Assembly: GCA_002345425.1 (NCBI GenBank)
Contig: DDWA01000022.1
Coordinates: 11,326 to 22,418, forward strand
Reading direction: 5' to 3'
Origin: Caryophanales bacterium UBA2298
GTDB lineage: Bacteria > Bacillota_I > Bacilli_A > Izemoplasmatales > Hujiaoplasmataceae
DNA: 11,093 nt
Shown here: one piece after another, positions 1 to 6,001 of the stretch
Layout: each line of letters starts with the position of its first letter
Numbering within the stretch: position 1 is the first letter of the stretch
Notes under the pieces: model-generated
What the model was told of the DNA's origin: nothing
The model's input: only the letters and a program-made list of their open reading frames with translations
Databases searched by the model: none
Translations under genes and position numbers: made by a program

Positions 1-393
1 TTTTTTAAAGAGTTTAGAGAATTTATTTCCAAAGGTAATGCCCTTGATTTAGCAGTTGGTTTGGTTATCGGTACTGCTTTTAATGCAATCATTAAAAGTT
101 TAGTAGCTGATATCATCACACCTTTAATCAGTTTATTATTTAAAGCGGATCTCAAAAGTTTATATGCGGTATTAAGAGGCACTGTTACTCGTAACCCTTT
201 AACTGGAGATTTGATTTTAAGTGAAGATGCAGTACTTTTGACTTATGGTAATTTTTTCCATGCCGTTATTGATTTCTTAATCATTGCCTTAGCAATTTTC
301 TTAGCTTTAAAGGTTATAACTAAGTTATCAAGCAGACTGAATGAAGTTAAAAAAGCAATTGCTCCAAAAGAAGAAATTGAAGAAAAGGAATAA
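1..393 (+). CDS. mscL: Large-conductance mechanosensitive channel MscL (5' end outside window)
   Basis: MscL forms a homopentameric membrane pore that opens under membrane tension and releases solutes during hypo-osmotic shock. The reading frame is open from base 1 and begins FFKEFREFISKGNALDLAVG, which is the family's N-terminal amphipathic helix and the start of TM1. The TTG at 61 is therefore an internal Leu codon and not the start. Only the initiator Met and perhaps a few residues are missing; about 130 residues are visible, close to the usual family length. TM1 (about residues 14-47) carries the conserved Asp-Leu-Ala-Val-Gly pattern followed by SLVADIITP. TM2 (about 81-102) contains FLIIALAIFLALK. 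A charged Lys/Glu-rich cytoplasmic tail follows. The next gene starts 6 bp downstream, so the two are probably co-transcribed. Identification is secure; the true start cannot be seen. Confidence 0.95.
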   Translation, partial: FFKEFREFISKGNALDLAVGLVIGTAFNAIIKSLVADIITPLISLLFKADLKSLYAVLRGTVTRNPLTGDLILSEDAVLLTYGNFFHAVIDFLIIALAIFLALKVITKLSSRLNEVKKAIAPKEEIEEKE

Positions 394-399
394 ATATTT

Positions 400-1026
400 A
401 TGAGAGATATCGATATTTATAATTGGAACCGCAGAGCTTACTATGAGTTTTATAAATCATATGATAATCCCTGCTTTTCTCTTGATGTAAATATCGATAT
501 CACTTCATTGATTTTACTTATTGAAACTAAAGAATTAAAGTTTTTTCCAAGTTTTTTATACTGTTTGATGACAGCATTAAACAGTATTGATGAATTTAAG
601 TATCGGATAAGAAAAGATAAAGTTGTAATTCATGACATAATTCATCCATCTTTTACTGTGCTTAACAGTAAGGGAAATTATGTCTTTTGTTATACAGAAT
701 ATAAGTCTGATTTTAAAGAGTTTTATCATGATGTTTTAAATAATATTGAAGTTGCTTTTAAAGGTGATAATTTAGAGGATGAAGAAGGTAAAGATGACTT
801 AGTTTTTATCTCATCATTACCTTGGATTAGTTTTACTTCGGTAACTCATCCTTTTTCTAAAAATGATCCACATAGTATCCCAAGAGTTACTTTTGGAAAA
901 TATTTTGAAAGTAATAATAAATATTACTTACCAATATCATTCCAAGTGCATCATGGTTTATGCGACGGTTTGCATATTGCTAGATTAATCGAGAAAATTA
1001 ACGAGACAGTTGAAAAGATTGTCTAA
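400..1026 (+). CDS. Chloramphenicol acetyltransferase (CatA)-family protein
   Basis: The 208-residue protein matches the classical trimeric CAT fold, whose members move an acetyl group from acetyl-CoA to the 3-hydroxyl of chloramphenicol. Family landmarks appear in order: an N-terminal NWNRRAYYEFY segment, DFKEFYHDVL near the middle, SLPWISFTS, and the active-site segment QVHHGLCDGLH. By family precedent the second His of that segment (about residue 185) is the catalytic base, and Asp189 is the conserved structural Asp. Two positions differ from the usual signature: Gly replaces Ser/Ala after the His pair, and Leu replaces the aromatic before the last His. Length is slightly below the usual 213-219. 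An AAAAGGA ribosome site lies about 10 nt before the ATG, and mscL ends 6 bp upstream. Family membership is clear, but drug resistance is not: many chromosomal homologues are untested, and the substrate may be another small hydroxylated molecule. Confidence 0.85.
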   Translation: MRDIDIYNWNRRAYYEFYKSYDNPCFSLDVNIDITSLILLIETKELKFFPSFLYCLMTALNSIDEFKYRIRKDKVVIHDIIHPSFTVLNSKGNYVFCYTEYKSDFKEFYHDVLNNIEVAFKGDNLEDEEGKDDLVFISSLPWISFTSVTHPFSKNDPHSIPRVTFGKYFESNNKYYLPISFQVHHGLCDGLHIARLIEKINETVEKIV

Positions 1027-1059
1027 CGTATAAATTATAAAAAAAATTGAATAAGCGCT

Positions 1060-1226
1060 AATTATTTAGGTGTATAACAGGGAATTAGGTGAAAGTCCTA
1101 AACTGTGCCAGCAACCGTGTTTCTGATAGCTTTATTAAAGATGTTTTAACCATTGCTTATAATTTATAAGTGAGAAGGTAAATAAAGCTTAAACGAAGAT
1201 AAGTCGGGAGACCTACCTAATTAATT
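1060..1226 (+). promoter_or_regulatory. Cobalamin (B12) riboswitch aptamer
   Basis: The leader shows the cobalamin-riboswitch core in the expected order: AGGTGTA (1068-1074), CAGGGAA (1079-1084), a short hairpin closed by TTAGG (1085-1089) and CCTAA (1097-1101) around GGTGAAAGTCC, then CTGTGCCAGCAACCGTG, the variable region, and AGTCGGGAGACCTACCT near the 3' end. The closing P1 helix pairs 1060-1070 (AATTATTTAGG) with 1216-1226 (CCTAATTAATT), 9 of 11 positions matching. The variable region folds by perfect pairing of 1128-1136 (AGCTTTATT) with 1181-1189, plus an inner hairpin 1156-1160 with 1166-1170. Known members bind adenosyl- or methylcobalamin and usually turn off B12 uptake or synthesis genes when the ligand is plentiful. 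It precedes a transcobalamin-like lipoprotein and an S component, which fits. No hairpin with a U-tract lies between aptamer and gene, so translational control is more likely than termination. Confidence 0.93.
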
Positions 1227-1248
1227 AAATACATTAAGGGAGATTTAA
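1225..1248 (+). promoter_or_regulatory. Candidate riboswitch expression platform holding the Shine-Dalgarno
   Basis: TTAAAT (1225-1230) can pair perfectly with ATTTAA (1243-1248), leaving a 12-base loop that contains AAGGGAG (1236-1242), the ribosome site of the lipoprotein start at 1252. The hairpin shares bases 1225-1226 with the 3' strand of aptamer helix P1, so the two could compete or stack. In known B12 riboswitches a downstream hairpin (P13) presents a loop that kisses L5 of the aptamer. Here complementarity to the L5-like bases GCCAGC is weak. The stem is all A-U. The hairpin is seen in the sequence; its regulatory role is inferred. Confidence 0.4.
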
Positions 1249-1251
1249 ACG

Positions 1252-1752
1252 ATGAAAGCATTAAAAAGAATTGTACTGGGCTCATTACTATTCTTGACAG
1301 TTGTGTTATTAGGGGCGTGTGCCTTGAATACTACTGAATCAAGTACGGTATCGAGCACTACCAACAACACAACCATGACCACTACGGTCGACCTCTTCAG
1401 TTTTACAGTTGAGATTGTCACACCTGGTGATAATCTTGAGACAGAAGCTGTTGAAGAAGAGTATGTTTCTAACTCTAAAGTAATCACTTTTACTGAAGAA
1501 GATACCTTATTGGATCTTTTAAGAGCGAACTTTACGGTTTATTGCGCCGATGCAAGTGGCGGAAAAGACGAAACATGTTCTTATGACAGCGGTTTTGGTC
1601 GCTATCTAGTAGGAATTGACACACTTGACGCCACCGCAATAACCAATGGTTATATTGCCTTTTACATTGACTCGGCATATGCGATGACGGGAGTGGACGC
1701 AACACCGCTAGAAGATGGAAAGGTTTATAGTTTTAAACTTGAAACTTTCTAA
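1252..1752 (+). CDS. DUF4430 (transcobalamin C-terminal-like) surface lipoprotein, probable B12-binding
   Basis: This is a 166-residue exported lipoprotein. Residues 1-22 form a lipoprotein signal peptide: Lys-rich start, hydrophobic core, and lipobox Leu20-Gly21-Ala22-Cys23. Cys23 would be lipidated and anchor the protein to the outer face of the membrane. A Ser/Thr/Asn-rich tether (about 26-47) follows. Residues about 78-165 resemble DUF4430, a domain related to the C-terminal domain of transcobalamin and intrinsic factor: a TLLDLL segment, a GFGRYLVGID segment, and the closing pattern of an aromatic strand, Gly-Val and LEDGKVYSF. Cys98 and Cys109 could form a disulfide. Ribosome site AAGGGAG lies 9 nt before the ATG. 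The riboswitch immediately upstream and the S component downstream make B12 capture the best reading, but ligand binding is inference. The codons look richer in C and G (ACC, GCC, GAC) than those of neighbouring genes. Confidence 0.85.
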   Translation: MKALKRIVLGSLLFLTVVLLGACALNTTESSTVSSTTNNTTMTTTVDLFSFTVEIVTPGDNLETEAVEEEYVSNSKVITFTEEDTLLDLLRANFTVYCADASGGKDETCSYDSGFGRYLVGIDTLDATAITNGYIAFYIDSAYAMTGVDATPLEDGKVYSFKLETF

Positions 1753-2254
1753 AAGAAATATGATAAGAAGCATCACCCTAGCGGGGATGCTTCTAGCCAT
1801 ATTATTTATTCAGGAACAATTATTGGTGTTGGTTCCACAGTTTCAATTCACCGTAGTATTGATTATGGTGTATGCTTGTATCTTCCCTTATAAGATTTTA
1901 GTTCCAATGATTTTAGGTTATGTCTTGTTAGATAATATCTTCATGGGTACCTTGAATTATCTATATTTTATTCCGATGGTGATTGCTTGGGTCGGTTTTG
2001 CGATTGTCGCAAGAAGTTTAAGAGATAAACCGTTTTATGTTCAAGTAATCTTAGCAATTGTTTTTGGCTTTGTTTATGGCTGGATCTTTTTACCGGCAAG
2101 AATGATTGAACAAGGAGTAGGTATTTTCTGGCTTTATTTAAAGATGGATTTGCCATTTGAAATCATGATGGCAGCGAGTAATTTGATTACCGTCTTGATT
2201 GCATATCATCCTTTAAGGTATAGTTTGGAAAAATCTATTTTACATTTAGAATAA
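1715..2254 (+). CDS. ECF transporter S component, probable cobalamin uptake
   Basis: This integral membrane protein has about six hydrophobic segments (roughly residues 17-40, 43-57, 60-78, 82-100, 107-128 and 147-166). It resembles substrate-binding S components of energy-coupling factor vitamin importers, which work with a separate ATPase and EcfT module. The C-terminal signature (W-x-Y-L-x-x-DLPFE, then AASN, then HPL) is typical of S components; the N-terminal LAGMLLAILF segment also fits. No EcfA or EcfT lies in the window, so it probably uses a shared module (group II). The cobalamin riboswitch and B12-type lipoprotein upstream point to B12. The given start is the outermost ATG, which overlaps the lipoprotein gene by 38 bp and has no good ribosome site. 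TTG at 1739 (giving an N-terminus beginning KLSKRN, common in this family) or ATG at 1760, 8 bp after the upstream stop, may be the real start. Confidence 0.85.
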   Translation: MERFIVLNLKLSKRNMIRSITLAGMLLAILFIQEQLLVLVPQFQFTVVLIMVYACIFPYKILVPMILGYVLLDNIFMGTLNYLYFIPMVIAWVGFAIVARSLRDKPFYVQVILAIVFGFVYGWIFLPARMIEQGVGIFWLYLKMDLPFEIMMAASNLITVLIAYHPLRYSLEKSILHLE

Positions 2255-2282
2255 AGACGTGGAGAATTTTCCACGTCTTTTT
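2253..2282 (+). terminator. Rho-independent terminator, probably bidirectional
   Basis: An 11-bp perfect stem pairs 2253-2263 (AAAGACGTGGA) with 2270-2280, around a 6-base loop, and runs into a T-tract on the plus strand. It begins at the stop codon of the S component. clpB ends just beyond it on the minus strand, so the same stem can serve the convergent transcript, although the U-tract on that side is shorter and interrupted. Confidence 0.9.
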
Positions 2283-2286
2283 ATGT

Positions 2287-4398
2287 TTATTTTATTGTAA
2301 ATTCATCGTTTATAATATCTAATGTATAACTATTATTTGGAACAACACTGGAAGAAATGATTTCTTTAGCAATTAAAGATTCTAGATTGTGTTGAATATA
2401 ACGTTTGATTGGTCTTGCGCCGTATTCTGGGTTATAAGCTGCATCTAGGATTTTGGTTTTAACCTTATCTGTGAAATTGAAGTCAATCTTTTGATTTTTA
2501 AGTCTAAGTTGCAGTTCATTTAATAATTTATCGACAATCTTGACTTGAATAGTTCTTGATAATGGGTTAAAGATAATGATTTCATCAATGCGGTTAATGA
2601 ATTCTGGTTTAAAGCTTTGTTTTACTAAATCCATTACTTTTAAGCGTGCTTCCTCATCGCCTTCAGTTAAAAATTTTGAGCCAATATTAGAAGTCATGAT
2701 AATGATTGTATTTCTAAAGTCAACGATTCGTCCTTGATTATCGGTTAAACGACCATCATCAAGGATTTGCAATAACACATTAAAAACCTCGGTGTGAGCT
2801 TTTTCGATTTCATCAAACAAAACGATAGAATATGGTTTTCTCCTAATAGCTTCAGTTAATTGGCCGCCTTGATCATAGCCGACATATCCTGGAGGTGCGC
2901 CAATTAAACGTGAGACGGAAAATCTTTCCATATATTCGCTCATATCAATTCTAACGATTTGATTTTCATTAGCGAATAATTGTTCTGCAAGAGATTTGGC
3001 TAGTTCGGTTTTACCGACACCGGTCGGTCCTAAAAACATGAAAGAACCAATCGGTCTGTTTTCATTTTTTATTCCCGCGCGTTGTCTGATAATCGCATCA
3101 CTTACTAGAGTGATTGCTTGATCTTGACCGATAACGCGTTTTTTTAGTTCGTCAGCTAAGTTAATTAGTTTCTCTCTGTCGCCTTGCATTAACTTTGAAA
3201 CAGGGATATGCGTCCATTTTGAAACGACTTCAGCAATCTGTTCTTCAGTAACGGCTTCCGAGATTAATTTATGATTGGCGTTTTCTGATAGTTGATTTAT
3301 TTTAGTTTCAAGTTCAGGGATTTTGGCATATTGAAGTTCTGCGGCTTTAGAATAATCGGAGTTATTATAAGCGTTTTGTAATTCGAGCTTTAGATGATCA
3401 AGTTTAGCTTTTAAGTTTTTGACTTCTTCAAGTTCTTGTTTTTCTTTTTCCCAGATGTTTCTGACTTTGGTTTCTTCTGATTTTAAATTTGTAAGTTCTT
3501 GTTTTAATGTTTTAAGTCTCGATTTAGAACCTTCATCAGTTTCTTTTTCTAAAGCGCGTCTTTCAATTTCTAGTTGCATAATCTTTCTAGTGATATCATC
3601 TAATTCCGCTGGCATTGAATCGATTTCTAATCTAATAGAAGCAGAAGCTTCGTCGATTAAATCAATTGCCTTGTCAGGTAAGAACCTATCTGTGATATAT
3701 CTGTTAGATAGCGTTGCGGCAGCAATGATAGCTTCATCATGGATATGAACGCCATGATGAGTTTCAAACTTTTCTTTTAAACCTCTTAGGATTGAGATGG
3801 TATCTTCAAGTGATGGTTCAGTAATCATTACCTTTTGTAAACGTCTTTCTAAAGCATTATCTTTTTCGATGTATTGACGGTATTCATTCAAAGTTGTTGC
3901 GCCGATACAGTGTAATTCACCGCGAGCTAACATTGGTTTTAACATATTGGATGCGTCCATTGCGCCTTCAGTTTTTCCAGCACCAACAATCATATGGATT
4001 TCATCAATAAAGAGAATAATCTGCCCTTCCGAAGATTTAACTTTGTTTAATACAGCTTTTAGTCTTTCTTCAAATTCTCCTCGGTATTTAGCACCAGCAA
4101 CTAAAGCAGCTAAATCAAGTTCATAGATGATCTTATCTTTAAGTCCAATAGGAACATCTTTTTCAACAATCCTTGTGGCTAAACCTTCAACGATTGCAGT
4201 TTTACCGACACCAGGTTCACCAATTAGCACCGGATTGTTTTTTGTTCTTCTTGAAAGAATCTTAATAATCCTTCTTATTTCTTCATCACGACCAATAACA
4301 GGGTCAATTTTACCCTTTTTAACAGCTTCATTGATATTGCGACCATACTTTTCTAAAATGTTTTGATCGTTTTCATAAGATTCAGGTTGTTGATACAT
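2287..4398 (-). CDS. clpB: ClpB disaggregase lacking the N-terminal domain
   Basis: ClpB is a hexameric AAA+ chaperone that works with DnaK to pull polypeptides out of aggregates. At 703 residues this one is about 150 shorter than the usual ClpB. It opens directly into the linker and first ATPase domain, and the Clp_N domain is absent. NBD1 has Walker A GEPGVGKT (60-67), Walker B ILFIDE (128-133) and the pore loop KYRGEF (104-109). A long coiled-coil middle domain (about 255-380) marks it as ClpB rather than ClpC or ClpA. NBD2 has Walker A GPTGVGKT (457-464), pore loop GYVGYDQGG (504-512), Walker B VLFDE (526-530) and sensor-2 GARPIKR (660-666). All catalytic motifs look intact. The start is firm: TAAGGAGGT stands 7 nt before the ATG. 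Mycoplasma ClpB also lacks this domain, and E. coli makes such a form from an internal start. It is controlled by the CIRCE operator upstream. Confidence 0.97.
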   Translation of the reverse strand: MYQQPESYENDQNILEKYGRNINEAVKKGKIDPVIGRDEEIRRIIKILSRRTKNNPVLIGEPGVGKTAIVEGLATRIVEKDVPIGLKDKIIYELDLAALVAGAKYRGEFEERLKAVLNKVKSSEGQIILFIDEIHMIVGAGKTEGAMDASNMLKPMLARGELHCIGATTLNEYRQYIEKDNALERRLQKVMITEPSLEDTISILRGLKEKFETHHGVHIHDEAIIAAATLSNRYITDRFLPDKAIDLIDEASASIRLEIDSMPAELDDITRKIMQLEIERRALEKETDEGSKSRLKTLKQELTNLKSEETKVRNIWEKEKQELEEVKNLKAKLDHLKLELQNAYNNSDYSKAAELQYAKIPELETKINQLSENANHKLISEAVTEEQIAEVVSKWTHIPVSKLMQGDREKLINLADELKKRVIGQDQAITLVSDAIIRQRAGIKNENRPIGSFMFLGPTGVGKTELAKSLAEQLFANENQIVRIDMSEYMERFSVSRLIGAPPGYVGYDQGGQLTEAIRRKPYSIVLFDEIEKAHTEVFNVLLQILDDGRLTDNQGRIVDFRNTIIIMTSNIGSKFLTEGDEEARLKVMDLVKQSFKPEFINRIDEIIIFNPLSRTIQVKIVDKLLNELQLRLKNQKIDFNFTDKVKTKILDAAYNPEYGARPIKRYIQHNLESLIAKEIISSSVVPNNSYTLDIINDEFTIK

Positions 4399-4405
4399 TT
4401 AATTT

Positions 4406-4414
4406 ACCTCCTTA
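4406..4414 (-). promoter_or_regulatory. Consensus ribosome binding site fixing the clpB start
   Basis: Read on the minus strand this is TAAGGAGGT, 7 nt before the clpB ATG at 4398. It is close to a full anti-16S match. It shows that the short ClpB starts here and is not the remnant of a longer gene. The promoter lies only about 25 bp further upstream, leaving no room for an N-terminal domain. Confidence 0.9.
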
Positions 4415-4439
4415 TGCATAAATAACTTTTACCAAATAT

Positions 4440-4468
4440 ATTATACTACTATCAATTAGCACTGTCAA
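4440..4468 (-). promoter_or_regulatory. clpB sigma-A promoter
   Basis: On the minus strand, consensus -35 TTGACA (4463-4468) is followed by exactly 17 bp and a consensus -10 TATAAT (4440-4445). The -35 box lies inside the CIRCE palindrome, so HrcA bound there should block RNA polymerase directly. Transcription would start near 4433, giving a leader of about 35 nt. Confidence 0.9.
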
Positions 4469-4482
4469 CTAGAGAGTGCTAA
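4456..4482. promoter_or_regulatory. CIRCE operator (HrcA site) of clpB
   Basis: TTAGCACTG, a 9-base spacer, then GAGTGCTAA. This matches the CIRCE consensus TTAGCACTC-N9-GAGTGCTAA at 17 of 18 arm positions (G for C at 4464). HrcA represses class I heat-shock genes through this element. It overlaps the clpB -35 box. It ends 27 bp before the -35 box of the divergent flavoprotein gene, so an effect on that side is possible but not shown. Confidence 0.95.
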
Positions 4483-4509
4483 TATTTATCTTAGATATCA
4501 GTTTTTTGG

Positions 4510-4538
4510 TTGTATAAAGCACAAATTACTGGTATAAT
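4510..4538 (+). promoter_or_regulatory. Promoter of the flavoprotein-desulfurase-thiol operon
   Basis: TTGTAT (4510-4515), a 17-bp spacer, and a consensus TATAAT (4533-4538) preceded by TGG, an extended -10. A TAAGGAG ribosome site (4559-4565) follows, 9 nt before the ATG at 4575. The leader would be about 30 nt. The promoter is divergent from that of clpB. Confidence 0.85.
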
Positions 4539-4574
4539 TTTTAACGAAGATAAAAAAGTAAGGAGATTTATATT

Positions 4575-5975
4575 ATGAGTAAAAATATTAATCCTGATAT
4601 ATTGATAATCGGTGCTGGACCTGGTGGATATGTTGCGGCTATCTACGCAGCAAAGAAGGGTAAAAGCGTCTGTTTAGTCGACGGCAGATGGATTGGCGGG
4701 GCTTGTTTAAATGAAGGCTGCATTCCGACTAAAGCTTTAGTTAAGTCCGCAGAACTATTTCAAGAAGTTTTAAATGGTGAAAAACACGGAATAATACTAA
4801 AAGATCCTGAAGTCAATCTTGAGCAAATCATTAAAAATAAAGATGAAGTAAAAGATAAGCTAATTTCGGGTATTGAGTATTTGCTTAAAAAGTATGAAGT
4901 TCAAGTTATAGAAGGTTACGCGGAGTTTTTAAATGATGAAGAAGTAAAAGTTAAAACTGATAAAGAAATAATAATTAAGGCAAAAGACATTATTATTGCG
5001 ACAGGTTCAAAAACCAAGCATTTACCAATTAAAGGGATTGATCTTGAAAATGTGTTTGATTCTGAAAAATTGCTTAATAATACCAAACTTCCAGAATCAA
5101 TGACTGTCATCGGTGGCGGAATTATTGGCATGGAGTTCGCATTTATTTATGCTAATTTAGGTGTTAAGGTCAATGTAGTTGAGTTTCTGCCAAGAATCTT
5201 GCCTTTGGTTGAAAAAGATGTAGCTTTGAGACTTGTCAGGTTTGCTAAACAACTTAATATTGATATCTATACCGGCAGTGCTGTATCCAAAATTGAAAAG
5301 ACTGAAGATAAATTAAGAGTTCATTTTACGAGAAAAGAAAAAGAAGAATATTTAGATAGTGAATTTGTTCTAGAAGCTGTTGGTAGAGGCCCTAATGTTT
5401 ATGGATTGGGTTTAGAAAACACAACTATTGAACATAGTGCAAAAAGTGGTGTTAAAGTTAATGAATTTTTAGAAACCAACGTAAAGCATATCTATGCTAT
5501 TGGTGATGTCAATAACATTATGCAACTAGCACATGTTGCATCGCATCAAGGAATAACTGCAGTCGATAATATTTTAGGAAAAAAACATAAAATGAATTAT
5601 GAACAGATTCCTTCGGTTATTTTCACTTCGCCGACGATTGCGACTATTGGTTTAACTGAAGAAATTTGTATGGAAAGAAATATTGAGTATGATCTAATAA
5701 AAACTCCATATTCAGCTAATGGAAAAGCGCTGATTTTAGAGTCTGAAACTGGTTTTATTAAATTGCTGAGAAATAAAGAAACTAAGAAACTTATCGGCGC
5801 GACTGTCTTCGGTAAAGAAGCGGAGAATTTAATCGCTTCTTATACGATTGCGATTACTAATAATTTAACCGCAGAAGACTTGAAACATACGGTTTTCGCT
5901 CATCCGACAATTCAAGAGTTAGTTCATGAGTCCGCTTTAGGATTAGAAAAAGAAGCGATTCATTTCGTTGATTAA
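4575..5975 (+). CDS. lpdA: Dihydrolipoyl dehydrogenase-type flavoprotein disulfide reductase
   Basis: This 466-residue class I pyridine nucleotide-disulfide oxidoreductase most resembles dihydrolipoyl dehydrogenase (E3), which reoxidises dihydrolipoamide and passes electrons through FAD to NAD+. Visible features in order: FAD-binding GAGPGG (13-18); redox-active Cys44 and Cys49 in GGACLNEGCIPTK; ATGS (142-145); NAD-binding GGGIIG (180-185) followed by Glu203, which suggests NAD(H) over NADP(H); second FAD motif YAIGD (307-311); and a dimerisation domain with the catalytic pair His443 and Glu448 in AHPTIQE. There is no N-terminal lipoyl domain. Length is normal for E3. Unusually, it is not next to genes for the E1 or E2 subunits of a 2-oxoacid dehydrogenase. 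It heads an operon with a cysteine desulfurase and thiol-redox proteins, so it may reduce another dithiol such as the thioredoxin encoded downstream. The family is sure; the physiological partner is not. Confidence 0.9.
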   Translation: MSKNINPDILIIGAGPGGYVAAIYAAKKGKSVCLVDGRWIGGACLNEGCIPTKALVKSAELFQEVLNGEKHGIILKDPEVNLEQIIKNKDEVKDKLISGIEYLLKKYEVQVIEGYAEFLNDEEVKVKTDKEIIIKAKDIIIATGSKTKHLPIKGIDLENVFDSEKLLNNTKLPESMTVIGGGIIGMEFAFIYANLGVKVNVVEFLPRILPLVEKDVALRLVRFAKQLNIDIYTGSAVSKIEKTEDKLRVHFTRKEKEEYLDSEFVLEAVGRGPNVYGLGLENTTIEHSAKSGVKVNEFLETNVKHIYAIGDVNNIMQLAHVASHQGITAVDNILGKKHKMNYEQIPSVIFTSPTIATIGLTEEICMERNIEYDLIKTPYSANGKALILESETGFIKLLRNKETKKLIGATVFGKEAENLIASYTIAITNNLTAEDLKHTVFAHPTIQELVHESALGLEKEAIHFVD

Positions 5976-6001
5976 TAAAAAGAAAGAAGTGATGCGATAC
6001 T

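Noticed and set aside
61..63. TTG as start codon of mscL
   Set aside because: The frame is open back to base 1 and encodes the conserved MscL N-terminus, so 61 is an internal Leu codon.
1010..1040. Possible promoter TTGAAA (1010-1015) and TTATAA (1035-1040) for the B12 riboswitch
   Set aside because: The spacer is 19 bp and AT-rich sequence yields such matches by chance. The riboswitch must have a promoter or be read through from upstream, but the sequence does not settle which.
1245..1487. Minus-strand reading frame opposite the lipoprotein gene
   Set aside because: It is low-complexity Ser/Thr/Val sequence antisense to the tether region, with no ribosome site or family resemblance.
3419..3748. 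Plus-strand reading frame opposite the clpB middle domain
   Set aside because: It is Ser/Leu-rich sequence, the usual shadow of a coiled-coil gene; clpB is certain here. The same applies to 4127-4366.
2287..4398. clpB as a truncated pseudogene
   Set aside because: All ATPase motifs are intact, the start has a consensus ribosome site and promoter, and short ClpB is known in Mollicutes.
4916..5131. Minus-strand reading frame opposite the flavoprotein gene
   Set aside because: It has no ribosome site and lies opposite a well-conserved enzyme. Frames at 1968-2156 and 7682-8002 on the minus strand were rejected for the same reason.
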